Positions 1 to 9,256 are shown, counted from the stretch's first letter. The stretch is DNA of 64,000 nt from Clostridium sartagoforme (GCF_004794105.1 NZ_SRYR01000008.1:1-64000); one strand, 5' to 3'. The notes: generated from the sequence alone by a model not told the origin. Program-made: numbers and translations.

Positions 1-2
1 AA

Positions 3-76
3 TGGAGCGGGTGATGAGAATCGAACTCACGTAACTTGCTTGGAAGGCAAGGGCTCTACCATTGAGCTACACCCGC
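3..76 (-). tRNA. tRNA-Gly (anticodon TCC)
   Basis: Read on the minus strand, the sequence folds as a cloverleaf with acceptor GCGGGTG/CACCCGC, a T-loop GTTCGATTC and an encoded CCA end. The anticodon stem CTTGC/GCAAG encloses the loop CTTCCAA, giving anticodon TCC, which reads GGA glycine codons. It follows tRNA-Pro by 15 bases and is probably co-transcribed with it from the promoter at 198-226. Confidence 0.95.
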
Positions 77-91
77 ATATTAGGTTAAAAA

Positions 92-167
92 TGGTCGGGG
101 TGACAGGGATTGAACCTGCGACCTCATGGTCCCAAACCACGCGCGCTCCCATCTGCGCCACACCCCG
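92..167 (-). tRNA. tRNA-Pro (anticodon TGG)
   Basis: A minus-strand cloverleaf with acceptor CGGGGTG/CACCCCG, T-loop GTTCAATCC and an encoded CCA. The anticodon loop TTTGGGA gives anticodon TGG, which decodes proline CCN codons. It is the first gene of a two-tRNA unit with tRNA-Gly. Confidence 0.95.
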
Positions 168-197
168 AAACACTAACATCTCTCAGCGACAATGTTT

Positions 198-226
198 ATT
201 CTACAATAGGAATGGCAATCCGTCAA
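198..226 (-). promoter_or_regulatory. Promoter of the tRNA-Pro/tRNA-Gly unit
   Basis: On the minus strand, TTGACG (221-226) and TAGAAT (198-203) are separated by exactly 17 bases. They sit about 30 bases upstream of tRNA-Pro. The near-consensus match is typical of strong stable-RNA promoters. Confidence 0.65.
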
Positions 227-314
227 TATATTTTTTAAAAAACTTTGTATAAATTTAATGCCATAATATAGCAACAATATATTGATGGATTGCAATTATA
301 GTTATCATCTTATA

Positions 315-794
315 TTAAGCTAATTCTATTAAATATATATTGGGCATTTTCCCTTCAGTTAACTCTATAAATCCCATAGTTTTCTTAGCACCACCAAAAG
401 GTAATGCTATACTTCCAGGATTCATTAATGTCATATTTTCTAAATTGCTTACCATAGCCCTATGAGAATGTCCGAAAAGTACTATATCAGCTTCTACTTC
501 TTTTCCCTTATAGAAAATACTATTATATTCACTTTTTACATTATACATATGCCCATGAGTAACAAAGATCTTAGTTCCAACAAAGTCTAATATCCTTTCA
601 TTAGGATATTTATTGCTTATATCGCAATTTCCTCTAACAGCATATACTTCACCATTAAAGTCTTTTTCTAATAACTTCGTATCTTCTGCTCCATCTCCAC
701 AGTGAATTAATACATCTACATCAGAAAGGTATTTCTTTACCAGCTTAATAGATGAAGCATCATAATGAGAATCACTTATTACAGCTATTTTCAT
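315..794 (-). CDS. YfcE/MJ0936-type metallophosphoesterase
   Basis: A 159-aa calcineurin-like phosphoesterase. The metal-binding motifs are visible in order: DSH near residue 8, GDG near 33, GNCD near 56, and the late GHSH near residue 109. Family members hydrolyse phosphodiesters or phosphomonoesters using two metal ions; the physiological substrate is usually unknown. The protein has no signal peptide and is cytoplasmic. It starts 9 bases after the rdgB stop, and rph, rdgB and this gene form a common clostridial housekeeping operon. The start ATG at 794 is preceded by an AGGAGG-like site. The exact substrate cannot be told from sequence. Confidence 0.85.
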   Translation of the reverse strand: MKIAVISDSHYDASSIKLVKKYLSDVDVLIHCGDGAEDTKLLEKDFNGEVYAVRGNCDISNKYPNERILDFVGTKIFVTHGHMYNVKSEYNSIFYKGKEVEADIVLFGHSHRAMVSNLENMTLMNPGSIALPFGGAKKTMGFIELTEGKMPNIYLIELA

Positions 795-803
795 TTTTGC
801 CTC

Positions 804-1415
804 CTAAATTAAACCTTCTAATATTTTAGCAGCCTTTTGTAGTGCTACTCCCCTATGAGATATCTTATTTTTTTCTTCCATACTTATTTCAGCCAAAGTC
901 TTATTAAAAGGTTCATATAAGAATAACGGATCATATCCAAATCCACCTTCCCCATATTCCTCTTCTAATATTATTCCATCAACATATCCCTTTACATTGA
1001 AATATTCATTTTTATCAGTTACTAAAGCTAACTCACATACAAATCTAGCTTTTCTATCTTCTCTTTTTACTCCACTTAACTTATTAAGAAGTTTTTCATT
1101 GTTCTTTTTATCATTTCCATGTTCCCCTGCATATCTTGCTGAGAAAACTCCAGGTTCTCCATTTAAGTAATCTACTTCTAACCCTGAATCATCTGACATA
1201 ACAATAAAATCTTTTTCGCCTCTTCCTATAAGCTCTTTATAAATTTCTACACTTTTCTTTTTAGCATTTTCTTCAAAAGTTAAGCCATCTTCTTCTACAT
1301 CTATATCTATTCCCATGTCCTTCAAAGATAATACTTCAATTGGAAACTTTTCTAATAGCCTTTTTATTTCTACTATTTTGCCCTTATTATTGCTTGCTAA
1401 TACTAACCTCTTCAT
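804..1415 (-). CDS. rdgB: XTP/dITP diphosphatase (non-canonical purine NTP pyrophosphatase)
   Basis: A 203-aa Ham1/RdgB family enzyme that removes ITP, dITP and XTP from the nucleotide pool by cleaving them to the monophosphate and pyrophosphate. The N-terminal SNNKGKIVE motif, SDDSGLEVD, the GEPGVFSARYAG segment, GFGYDP and the C-terminal SHRG motif are all present. I place the start at ATG 1413-1415 (MKRLVLASNN), because it follows a GGGGG site by a normal spacing and matches family length; an earlier in-frame start would run into rph. Only two bases separate the rph stop from this start, so the two genes are translationally close and in one operon. Confidence 0.93.
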   Translation of the reverse strand: MKRLVLASNNKGKIVEIKRLLEKFPIEVLSLKDMGIDIDVEEDGLTFEENAKKKSVEIYKELIGRGEKDFIVMSDDSGLEVDYLNGEPGVFSARYAGEHGNDKKNNEKLLNKLSGVKREDRKARFVCELALVTDKNEYFNVKGYVDGIILEEEYGEGGFGYDPLFLYEPFNKTLAEISMEEKNKISHRGVALQKAAKILEGLI

Positions 1416-1417
1416 AT

Positions 1418-2164
1418 TTAATTTCCCCCAGTACCTATCCATAACGCATCCATCTTCAATGCATCCTTTTGTAATTGTGTCATTTGCTTAATTCCTTTTT
1501 GAGCTAAATCTAATAATTCATTTAATTCAGCCCTATTAAAAGGTGCTTCTTCTCCTGTACCTTGAATTTCTATAAATTCACCCTCATCAGTTGCTATAAT
1601 ATTCATATCTACCTTTGCTTTAGAGTCTTCTTCATAACAAAGATCAAGTATCTTCTCATCATTTAATACTCCAACACTTGTGGCACTAACAAATTTTCTG
1701 ATAGGATATACATTAAACGGTTTTTCCTTATGAAGTTTATTCACTGCATCTACTAAAGCAACAAAAGCTCCAGTAATAGATGTGGTTCTAGTTCCTCCAT
1801 CTGCTTGAATAACATCACAGTCTATCCAAATTGTTTTTTCGCCTAATGCCTTTAGGTCCATAACAGATCTTAATGCTCTACCTATTAATCTTTGTATTTC
1901 CATAGTTCTTCCGTCTATCTTAAGTTTTGCTATATCCCTAACTTTTCTAGTACCAGTTGACCTTGGAAGCATATTATACTCTGCTGTAATCCATCCTTCT
2001 CCCTGACCTTTAAGGAAAGGAGGTACTTTATCCTCAATAGAAGCTGTACATATTACCTTAGTATCTCCAACCTCTATCAAAACAGACCCTTCTGCATATT
2101 TTGTGTACCCTCTAGTTATCTTTGTACTTCTTACTTGATCGTTTTTTCTTCCATCTATTCTCAT
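1418..2164 (-). CDS. rph: Ribonuclease PH
   Basis: A 248-aa phosphorolytic 3' to 5' exoribonuclease that trims the 3' end of tRNA precursors. The sequence opens [10 protein letters not shown] and contains the family signatures [16 protein letters not shown], the phosphate-site GGTRT segment and the [15 protein letters not shown] stretch near the end ([11 protein letters not shown]). Length is normal. It is the first gene of a three-gene operon with rdgB and a phosphoesterase, and it is divergent from the unknown gene at 2261. A GGAGG-like site (GTGGAGGC) lies upstream of the ATG. Confidence 0.95.
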   Translation of the reverse strand: MRIDGRKNDQVRSTKITRGYTKYAEGSVLIEVGDTKVICTASIEDKVPPFLKGQGEGWITAEYNMLPRSTGTRKVRDIAKLKIDGRTMEIQRLIGRALRSVMDLKALGEKTIWIDCDVIQADGGTRTTSITGAFVALVDAVNKLHKEKPFNVYPIRKFVSATSVGVLNDEKILDLCYEEDSKAKVDMNIIATDEGEFIEIQGTGEEAPFNRAELNELLDLAQKGIKQMTQLQKDALKMDALWIGTGGN

Positions 2165-2260
2165 AATTCAGCCTCCACTCTTAATATTATTAAAAATTAT
2201 GCACTATTTTAACATTAAACTCATATTATTAATATAAGGATTAATGAAGAGGTGACAATT

Positions 2261-3817
2261 TTGCGATATATTGGACCATATTTTAGAATGAATAAATTAT
2301 CTTATAAAGAGGTTAATGGCCAACTTTTCCACTTATCAAAAGAAGCCATTAGAACCTTAGTTCTAGAATCAAAATGTGGATTAGTAGATTCAATTAAAAA
2401 TTATAAAAAACTATCATCCAACTTTGATATTACCACATCTAGCAACTTTTCTCCACTACTATGTATATATAGAAAATCTTCTCCTAATTATATTCATAGT
2501 AAAAATTATAATGGTTTTGATGAGGAATCCTTTAAAAAAGATATCTCACCAATAACTAATGCTTTATTGACTACTAGTGTACTTAATTTATCTACTTATT
2601 ATTCTCGTTTTAAAGGTATAGATGAGAAATTATATTCATACTCAAAAGCTTATAAAACTTTAGCAAAAAATCAATTGAAATTTTATTCTCAAAATTTACG
2701 TAGTAATGAGGGAGTTTTTATTGAAAAAAGAAACCTATCAGAAAATAACTATAAGGGTTTTAACTTAGTAGATAAAAATAATAAATTTAGATTTTCAGAC
2801 CAAGCCTTTATGATGGTCTCATATAATTTATATTCAATGATGTATGAAGAAGATGATTTATCTGAAGACTATAAGAAATTCTCATTAGAAATTCTGCAAA
2901 CACTTATTGAGTTTAAAGAAAAAATATACGACTCTTCCTTTGAAGAAATATGTAAAGTCTTGACTGCAATAAACATGTTTTATAGCAATTCAAAAAATAA
3001 AGATGCTCAAGTACTTATAATAGACCTAACTGACTTTTTAATTAATAAATTTGATGATAAAGATTATTACGTAGAATCCTTGGACTATACATCTCTTTTC
3101 TCAATAAATTTAATCTTATCTTATAAAAATACTAATATAATTACATTTAAAGATAAATCAAAAGAAATAAACAGTAAATTATCCTCTTTATATGATGAAG
3201 AGAAGGAAGTATTTCTCAAGCTTACTAGTAAAAAAGAATTAAAATATTCTTGTTTTGATATAGTATTTTACTTTTTGGCTATCTATATTTATTCAAAAGA
3301 AGATGATAGAGAAAATGAATATAAATCCATGATATCATCACTATATAAAAAATACTTTATAGGTTCAGGTTTAATTACTTCTTGGCCTGATGCACCAACT
3401 TTAGATGAAGCTGAAAGATATAGAGGCTTAACCTTTAGTTCATCTGATATGCTTGATGAGGGTTTCTTCAGAACTACAACTACACCAACCCCATCTAGTT
3501 TAGGTGTTGCTCCTATATTTAGACGAAACATATCTTACTCTAAAAAGAAGAATACATTTTCTAATTCAAGTTCTTCTTTTGATAGCTTTAAAAACTTATT
3601 CATTTATCAATTAATTATTTTTCTTTTTAGAGATGACTTTCTTAAAGAAGTTAGTTTAATAAAATTAGAGGCACCTTTAAGAAGTTCAGAAAAATCTTCT
3701 TCTAATGATACTGATATAAATATTGAATCATCACTTAAAGTTCAAGAAAATGAGGATGATAGAATCGAAGAAGAAAATTTAAGTAATGAAGATTTATCTA
3801 ATTCAGAAGAAATTTAA
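2261..3817 (+). CDS. Conserved-looking protein of unknown function
   Basis: I do not recognise this 518-aa protein. It is rich in Ser, Asn, Lys and Tyr, is mostly predicted-helical in texture (YYSRFKGIDEKLYSYSKAYKTL), and has no signal peptide, clear membrane span or catalytic motif. The last 50 residues are acidic and low complexity (Ser, Glu, Asn, Asp rich), suggesting a disordered tail. I choose TTG at 2261 as start, because the in-frame GTG at 2252 is itself part of the ribosome site AAGAGGTGA, which lies five bases before the TTG. A segment LITSWPDAPTLDEAERYRG near residue 370 is the most conserved-looking part. It is one of the few plus-strand genes and stands alone. Confidence 0.7.
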   Translation: MRYIGPYFRMNKLSYKEVNGQLFHLSKEAIRTLVLESKCGLVDSIKNYKKLSSNFDITTSSNFSPLLCIYRKSSPNYIHSKNYNGFDEESFKKDISPITNALLTTSVLNLSTYYSRFKGIDEKLYSYSKAYKTLAKNQLKFYSQNLRSNEGVFIEKRNLSENNYKGFNLVDKNNKFRFSDQAFMMVSYNLYSMMYEEDDLSEDYKKFSLEILQTLIEFKEKIYDSSFEEICKVLTAINMFYSNSKNKDAQVLIIDLTDFLINKFDDKDYYVESLDYTSLFSINLILSYKNTNIITFKDKSKEINSKLSSLYDEEKEVFLKLTSKKELKYSCFDIVFYFLAIYIYSKEDDRENEYKSMISSLYKKYFIGSGLITSWPDAPTLDEAERYRGLTFSSSDMLDEGFFRTTTTPTPSSLGVAPIFRRNISYSKKKNTFSNSSSSFDSFKNLFIYQLIIFLFRDDFLKEVSLIKLEAPLRSSEKSSSNDTDINIESSLKVQENEDDRIEEENLSNEDLSNSEEI

Positions 3818-3818
3818 A

Positions 3819-3987
3819 GGGGCTGTTGCACAAACAGCCCAAATTAAGAATTAAAAATTAAAAATGAAGAATTATTGATGTAATTCTTACAGAATTACTA
3901 AAATTAATTTCTTTTCAAAACTCCTTCGGGAGTTTTTTCATTAATTTTTCATTATTCATTCTTAATTTTTCATTGTGCGACAGCACC
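3819..3987. repeat. Dispersed AT-rich repeat, copy 1 (most complete)
   Basis: About 170 bp with related ends: GGGGCTGTTGCACAA at the left and, on the other strand, GGTGCTGTCGCACAA at the right. Between them are runs of TTAAGAATTAAAAATGAA type, a hairpin GTAATTCT-tac-AGAATTAC (3880-3898) and a hairpin AAACTCC-ttcg-GGAGTTT. The left end itself folds into GGGCTGTT/AACAGCCC and may act as a terminator for the gene ending at 3817. The right end supplies the last five codons and stop of the neighbouring minus-strand gene. Related copies occur at 5910, 16961, 21036, 40570, 45987 and, as fragments, elsewhere. Confidence 0.7.
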
Positions 3988-5484
3988 ATTTTCTATTTTA
4001 CTAAAGTCTATATTTCCATTTCCATCTAAGCTCATATTTTTAAACTTTTTATTAACAGCAACATTATCATTATAGAAAAATAATGGCAATATCTTATATT
4101 GATTAAATAACTCATCCTCAATACTTAAAAAATTTTCTAGTCTTTCACCTTCAGTTTTCAATGAAATAAACTTTTCTCTTCTTTCTCCATCTAAAAACTT
4201 CACTAAATCATTATATATTGATACTTCATCTGTTAATGATAGATTTCCACTAATCAAAGCCATATCATAATAATTTTCTTGATTTATTTTTTCTAATTCA
4301 GATAGCTTTACCAAATCATAAATCAACTGTATATCAGTGTTATTTTCAAACCATTTTACTAAATATTCAGAAATCTCTTTGTTTTCGCTACTTTCTTCTG
4401 CTATAAGATGTATAATTTCAGGCTTCTCCCACTCCGTTTCACCTACACTCATAACTTTTCTAGCCTGTAATTTTGATAAATCATCTTTATCAGATCTAAA
4501 GTAGCTCCCTTCAGCTAGCTCCATGTACAAACTGTTATTTAATTGATAACTTTCAAAAGCTTTATTAAATAGCTTATATATTTCCTTTCTTCCTTCTAGT
4601 TGTAACCTATCATCCTTGGAATTAAATGCTAGATACATAGCCTTATTGGCTTTTAAGTTTATTAATCTCCCCTCATCATTTAGTCTGTTAAGCTGACTCT
4701 TAGGTGGATTAATAACTATATCCCTTTCTCCTATCTCAAAGGCTGCCATAGCAACCTCTTCCCCCTCATCAATTATTACTTTAATATTACTTACAATATT
4801 TAAATTTATGTAATCATTCTTCTTTAAATTAATTTCAGATAGGGACATATTAGCAATTGTATAATTACCTGAATATATTAATGAATTATAGTTATTATTA
4901 ATATCTTCCCATAACAATACATTCTTTCTTAATCTATATTGGGACATAGTAAGCTCCTCAATAAATTTATCATCCTTAGAGTTTAACCTAAAAACTATAT
5001 TATTTTCTCCATAACTAATTCCTACATCCTTTGAAAATGACCCACTTCCCCCTCTATACGCCTTAGCTCCATATACATTTAATAAAGCATAGATATTTTC
5101 TTCATCTTCTTCAGTTAATATTTCCCTAAAAAATGTTGCTATGTCTGAAGGAGTTATCTTAGTACCATCACTCCAGTATATATCATCACGCAATTTAAAA
5201 TCATATTCTAAACCATCATCTTTAACTTCAACACTCTCAGATAAAGATGGTGATATTTCATTATTAGAGTTTAACTCAACTAGCCCTCTACTAGTTGCAT
5301 TAACTACATCTTGCATCCTCTTATCTAAACTACCAACTGATTTAAGGTTATAGTTTATTTCTGGTATTGAGTAGACAAAGTCCTTTCCACTCTCTTTTTT
5401 CTGTGGTTCTGCAACATCTATAAATACTATTAAAAATAGAATTAAGCATAATGCTAACACTATAGTAGTTATAATTTTCTTCAT
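3970..5484 (-). CDS. Extracellular solute-binding protein, family 5 (peptide-type), orphan
   Basis: A 504-aa protein with the family 5 (OppA/DppA) signature in the region LEYDFKLRDDIYWSDGTKITPSDIATFF. Such proteins bind peptides or nickel outside the membrane and deliver them to an ABC importer. The N-terminus MKKIITTIVLALCLILFLIVFIDV is a hydrophobic signal or anchor without a clean lipobox, so it may stay membrane-anchored. Start ATG at 5484 follows AAGGAG; the longer reading frame upstream lacks a ribosome site. No permease or ATPase gene is adjacent. The C-terminal GAVAQ and the stop codon come from the end of the repeat at 3819-3987, so the natural C-terminus was probably altered by that element. 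Confidence 0.75.
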   Translation of the reverse strand: MKKIITTIVLALCLILFLIVFIDVAEPQKKESGKDFVYSIPEINYNLKSVGSLDKRMQDVVNATSRGLVELNSNNEISPSLSESVEVKDDGLEYDFKLRDDIYWSDGTKITPSDIATFFREILTEEDEENIYALLNVYGAKAYRGGSGSFSKDVGISYGENNIVFRLNSKDDKFIEELTMSQYRLRKNVLLWEDINNNYNSLIYSGNYTIANMSLSEINLKKNDYINLNIVSNIKVIIDEGEEVAMAAFEIGERDIVINPPKSQLNRLNDEGRLINLKANKAMYLAFNSKDDRLQLEGRKEIYKLFNKAFESYQLNNSLYMELAEGSYFRSDKDDLSKLQARKVMSVGETEWEKPEIIHLIAEESSENKEISEYLVKWFENNTDIQLIYDLVKLSELEKINQENYYDMALISGNLSLTDEVSIYNDLVKFLDGERREKFISLKTEGERLENFLSIEDELFNQYKILPLFFYNDNVAVNKKFKNMSLDGNGNIDFSKIENGAVAQ

Positions 5485-5580
5485 AATATGCTTCTCCTTA
5501 TATTTAATATCCTTTAAAATTATATCCACATAGATAAGTTAGTAATCATCATATATAAAAAAATTGACTTTTTAAATTTA

Positions 5581-5608
5581 TACTTAATAATATTATTTGT
5601 GCTATAAT
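5581..5608 (+). promoter_or_regulatory. Extended -10 promoter for the small membrane protein gene
   Basis: TATAAT at 5603-5608 is preceded directly by TGC, giving an extended -10 element, with a weak -35 TACTTA 16 bases upstream. It lies about 30 bases before the coding sequence at 5641. Confidence 0.5.
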
Positions 5609-5640
5609 ATTTTTATATAGTGTTTCTGGAGGATGAGTTT

Positions 5641-5907
5641 ATGGATTTAGCAGTTAAAATTTTTCAAATAGTTTTTTACAGCATTGGTGCTTTATTTATG
5701 CTGACCTTTGCTATTATAGGTGTATGGGCTTTTATAATTTTTAATAAATACTACAAAACTAAAAGAATAGAAAATTATCTTTTAGAAAAAATCTATCAAG
5801 CTATAAATCAAATTACATATAAGAATAATAGTTCTCTTAACGAAAACACTGATGAAGATTTACTTGGCTTAGATAATTTACTAGATGAAAATGCAGATAA
5901 TGAATAA
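5641..5907 (+). CDS. Small single-span membrane protein of unknown function
   Basis: An 88-aa protein with one long hydrophobic segment (about residues 6-35, FQIVFYSIGALFMLTFAIIGVWAFIIF), a basic stretch KYYKTKRIE after it, and an acidic C-terminal tail (DEDLLGLDNLLDENADNE). This pattern suggests a membrane anchor with the C-terminus in the cytoplasm. I place the start at ATG 5641 because GGAGG lies eight bases upstream; an upstream in-frame GTG at 5620 is not supported. It stands alone between converging repeats and a histidine kinase gene. I do not know a function. Confidence 0.65.
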   Translation: MDLAVKIFQIVFYSIGALFMLTFAIIGVWAFIIFNKYYKTKRIENYLLEKIYQAINQITYKNNSSLNENTDEDLLGLDNLLDENADNE

Positions 5908-5909
5908 CT

Positions 5910-6007
5910 TATAATGAATAATGGATAATTCATAATTGATAATTAAGGTTGCAATTTGTTCCAAATTGCTAAAAAAATAAGAAAACTCTATTTTGAGTTT
6001 TCTTATT
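5910..6007. terminator. Repeat fragment ending in a bidirectional terminator
   Basis: AT-rich TAATGAATAATGGATAATT-type repeat sequence runs from about 5910, followed by hairpin GCAATTTG-ttc-CAAATTGC (5951-5969) and then a 13-bp perfect stem AATAAGAAAACTC / GAGTTTTCTTATT at 5976-6007 with T-rich flanks on both strands. It can end both the plus-strand gene at 5641-5907 and the minus-strand kinase gene at 6022. Confidence 0.75.
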
Positions 6008-6021
6008 TTTATTTCTAATCT

Positions 6022-8166
6022 TTATTTTTTGAATTTGGTGCTTACCTTAAATAAGTCACCATCTATTTCAATTTTAAATTCCCCGCCTTGAAGTTCTACA
6101 ATACTTTTTGCTATTGAAAGACCTAGTCCTGAACCTTCTGTAGTTCTTGATTGATCTCCTCTTTTAAATCTTTCAACTATTTCTTCTGTTGTAAAATCAA
6201 TTTGATATGCTGAGATATTTTTCATAACAACAGTAGCGTAGTTTTCATCATTTATTATTTCAATATAAACCCTTGAATTTTTCATGGAGTACTTAATTAT
6301 ATTATTTACTAAATTTTCATAAACCCTATAAGTTTTTCTTCCATCTAAATATAGCATTACTTTTTCTTCAGGCCATTTAGTTACTACATTTAAATCTGCT
6401 TTTGAAATCTTTTCTTCTAATTCACCTAAAACTTGTCTTAATAAAGAAGTTATATTTAAATCTTCTTTTTTAAAGTTCATATTTCCAGAAGCTGCTTTTG
6501 AAGCTTCAAATAAATCTTCTATTAATACTTTTAGCCTTTTTGCCTTCATCTCTAAAACTTCAATATATCTAGCTTTCTTTTCATCGCTTACATCTTCTTT
6601 AAGTAAATCAATATAATTAATTATTGAAGTTAGTGGTGTTTTTAAATCATGAGAAACATTAGTAATTAATTCACTCTTCATCTTCTCACTAACAACAGCC
6701 TTTTCTATAGCATCTTTTAACCCATCTTCTATAGTAATAAGATTATTTTCTATACTTTTTAACATTACTGTCTTACTTTCATTCTTATTATTATAATTTC
6801 CCTTAGATATCTCAAGAACTTTCAAATCCAGCTTACTGGCATCAAGAATGAATACTATAAAAATAATCACTGTCACTATTGTATAAAAAGCTAAAAATAT
6901 ACCAGCAGCAATTTCATACATATACCACCATGAATTTTTATATACCCATAATGAAATCAATGCAAGTATAGACATTATAACAATAAAAGATATTTTAAAT
7001 TTGTTACTTTTTATAAAGTTTGTACTCTTAGTATTATTCTTTATTAATTTATATATCTTAAAAATAAATATTTTACCTAATTGTCTTCTTCCTTCTAATA
7101 TTAAAATTACATCTTTAATTAAATAAAAATCTAAAACTATTAATGGTATAACATAGATAATGCCATTAACACTATATTCATCAAAACTAAAATATGGAAT
7201 TATATTGAAAATTAGATTTTTTATAGAGTTTATACTGTGAATAAAAATTATTGCTCTAATATCTATAGGAACTTTAATATATAGCTTTTCTATTATAGTC
7301 ATTTCACTATCTTTTCTTTTTTTATAAAGAATATATACTATAGCCAATGTAAGTATTGCATATACTGATGATTTCAATCCGTTTTTATACAGTGATTTAA
7401 CTGCCACATCTCTCTGTTCCCATACATCGTATAAATAATCTCCTTTTACAGGCTTCTTAGGAAATCTATAAAACCTAAGTGTTTCCTTGTCACTATAATT
7501 CAGTGAATTATATAATTTTTCTAATCCACTAGAATACTTCTCCTTATTTACACTAGGATCTTCAGCTGGGAAATAAACATAATAATACTTATTATCCTTT
7601 ATAAACTCTTCACTATTTATTTTATTTTCAATATCATTATCATTGATATTAGTTATTATATCTCCACTACTATCTTTAAAGAAAAACTCTAAATTTATAT
7701 TATTACTTAATAAATATTGAAAATTATTTTTAGCGCTATAAAATAAATCATCTACATAGCTTTCATCACTTAATATTATTTTCTTTGCTTCCTCTATGAG
7801 CTTATTTATTTCTTCTTCTGGTAAGTTATCTGCTTTTCCATCTTCTCTTATACTTTTTTCTGATAATTTCACCTCTTCTTCCTGTCTTCTTTTATATTCT
7901 TCTACTTGCTTTTTATAGACATCTTCTTTCTTATTTCCATCAATATCCTTATAATTTTTACTATACTCAGCTATTACACTGTCATAATACTGAATATTAC
8001 TTATTAGCGAATGATCAATTAAATAACTACTACCATAATCTCTTTCTAGCCTACTATATTCTGTAATAGTCTTTTTCAATGAAATAGCAAAACATATAAC
8101 TAAAGTAACTAGTGCTATTATCCCCAAATCTTTGATAATCTTATTTTTTGTCGACTTTGTATCCAA
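6022..8166 (-). CDS. Membrane sensor histidine kinase (VanS-like partner)
   Basis: A 714-aa kinase. A first membrane span lies near residues 12-31, then a large Lys/Glu-rich extracellular region to about residue 260, several further spans (about 265-440), a dimerisation domain with the phospho-acceptor motif SHDLKTPLTS near residue 500, an N-box YENLVNNIIKYS and an ATP lid GSGLGLSIAKSIVE. It would sense an outside signal and phosphorylate the response regulator encoded just upstream. The start is TTG 8164-8166, overlapping the regulator gene by 26 bases, with GGTGG a short distance upstream. The many spans plus a large outer loop are unusual and resemble kinases that sense cell wall or peptide stress; that role is inference. 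Confidence 0.85.
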   Translation of the reverse strand: MDTKSTKNKIIKDLGIIALVTLVICFAISLKKTITEYSRLERDYGSSYLIDHSLISNIQYYDSVIAEYSKNYKDIDGNKKEDVYKKQVEEYKRRQEEEVKLSEKSIREDGKADNLPEEEINKLIEEAKKIILSDESYVDDLFYSAKNNFQYLLSNNINLEFFFKDSSGDIITNINDNDIENKINSEEFIKDNKYYYVYFPAEDPSVNKEKYSSGLEKLYNSLNYSDKETLRFYRFPKKPVKGDYLYDVWEQRDVAVKSLYKNGLKSSVYAILTLAIVYILYKKRKDSEMTIIEKLYIKVPIDIRAIIFIHSINSIKNLIFNIIPYFSFDEYSVNGIIYVIPLIVLDFYLIKDVILILEGRRQLGKIFIFKIYKLIKNNTKSTNFIKSNKFKISFIVIMSILALISLWVYKNSWWYMYEIAAGIFLAFYTIVTVIIFIVFILDASKLDLKVLEISKGNYNNKNESKTVMLKSIENNLITIEDGLKDAIEKAVVSEKMKSELITNVSHDLKTPLTSIINYIDLLKEDVSDEKKARYIEVLEMKAKRLKVLIEDLFEASKAASGNMNFKKEDLNITSLLRQVLGELEEKISKADLNVVTKWPEEKVMLYLDGRKTYRVYENLVNNIIKYSMKNSRVYIEIINDENYATVVMKNISAYQIDFTTEEIVERFKRGDQSRTTEGSGLGLSIAKSIVELQGGEFKIEIDGDLFKVSTKFKK

Positions 8167-8842
8167 TTCCCCACACCACCTTTAAATATTGAGGATTTCT
8201 AGGGTCTACCTCTATCTTTTCCCTTATCCTCCTAATATGGACAGTTACTGTGTCTACATTATAAGGTGCTTCGTTCCAAACTCTTTCATAGATCTCTTCT
8301 ATAGAAAATACCCTACCTAGATTACTCATTAATAAGCTTAAGATCTTAAATTCTAATGGAGTTAGTTTAACTTCTTTATTATCTACAGTTACGCTTTTAC
8401 TTTCCTTGTCTAATTCTAAAGCTCCTACTGTAATTATGTTGTCATTATTATTTAAGCTATTTAATGATGAGAATCTAGTATATCTTCTAATTTGAGAATT
8501 TACTCTAGCAATAAGCTCTAAAGGATTAAAAGGCTTTGTTAAATAATCATCTGCCCCTAAATTTAGTCCTAGTATAATATCAGAGTCCTCAGACTTAGCT
8601 GATAACATTATTATTGGTATCTCCTTTTCCTTTCTTATTTCCATAGTTGCTCTAGTACCATTAAGATTAGGCATCATTATATCCATAATTACTAAATGGA
8701 TATCTTCCTTTCTTATAGTAGCTAATGCTTCCATTCCATCATAAGCTACAAATACCTTATATCCTTCATTTAAAAGATATATTTCTATTGCTTCGGTTAT
8801 TTCCTTATCATCATCTACCACTAAGATATTATAATTATTCAT
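8141..8842 (-). CDS. OmpR/PhoB-family response regulator (VanR-like)
   Basis: A 233-aa regulator with a receiver domain (residues 1-120; acidic pair DDD near 10, phospho-acceptor D in IMDIMMP near 53, K in TKPF near 104) and a C-terminal winged-helix DNA-binding domain (LTPLEFKILSLLMSN... VDTVTVHIRRIREKIE... VVWGIGYKVDKK). It pairs with the kinase gene that overlaps its 3' end. No obvious target operon sits next door apart from the operon itself. The ATG at 8842 has a GGGAG-type ribosome site. Confidence 0.93.
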   Translation of the reverse strand: MNNYNILVVDDDKEITEAIEIYLLNEGYKVFVAYDGMEALATIRKEDIHLVIMDIMMPNLNGTRATMEIRKEKEIPIIMLSAKSEDSDIILGLNLGADDYLTKPFNPLELIARVNSQIRRYTRFSSLNSLNNNDNIITVGALELDKESKSVTVDNKEVKLTPLEFKILSLLMSNLGRVFSIEEIYERVWNEAPYNVDTVTVHIRRIREKIEVDPRNPQYLKVVWGIGYKVDKK

Positions 8843-8953
8843 ATATACTCCCCTATTAACTGTAGTTTTTAAATGTAGTTCAAGTAACTTCCTATACTGA
8901 TGATATTAAATTAAATAAGTTACAAAGTTTATATCAAAATTCTTAAGGAATTC

Positions 8954-9256
8954 TTAAAAAACCATATTGTAATATCTATCTATAGAATTTTTAAACTCTA
9001 AAATGTCAAAATATCTTCCAAATCTTAATACTTCTTTACCATCTACAAATAAAATTAATATTGGTAATGTAAAAACATCATACTTTGCTGATATTTCTTT
9101 ATTTTCAACTGCATTTATTTCTAAGAAATCAATTTTTTCATAATCTTTAATAAGTCTCTTAACTTTATCTCTAATTACATCACATGCTCCACAAATAGAT
9201 CCACTAAAGTAAACTATACTTATTAAATTATCCTTCACATATTTTTCTACATCCAT
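8954..9256 (-). CDS. Thioredoxin-like protein with CGAC active site
   Basis: A 100-aa thioredoxin fold. The active site is CGAC (residues 22-25) after the strand ISIVYFSGSI, and the cis-proline loop is TLPILILF. Classical thioredoxins have CGPC; CGAC is found in clostridial co-chaperone-like or specialised thioredoxins. It probably reduces disulfides in the cytoplasm; the partner is unknown. GGAGG lies about 10 bases before the ATG. It is divergent from the exported superoxide dismutase gene, so a shared oxidative-stress role is possible but is inference. Confidence 0.85.
   Translation of the reverse strand: MDVEKYVKDNLISIVYFSGSICGACDVIRDKVKRLIKDYEKIDFLEINAVENKEISAKYDVFTLPILILFVDGKEVLRFGRYFDILEFKNSIDRYYNMVF

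Noticed and set aside
40..252. Plus-strand ORF over the tRNA genes
   Set aside because: It is the reverse complement of two complete tRNA genes and has no independent support.
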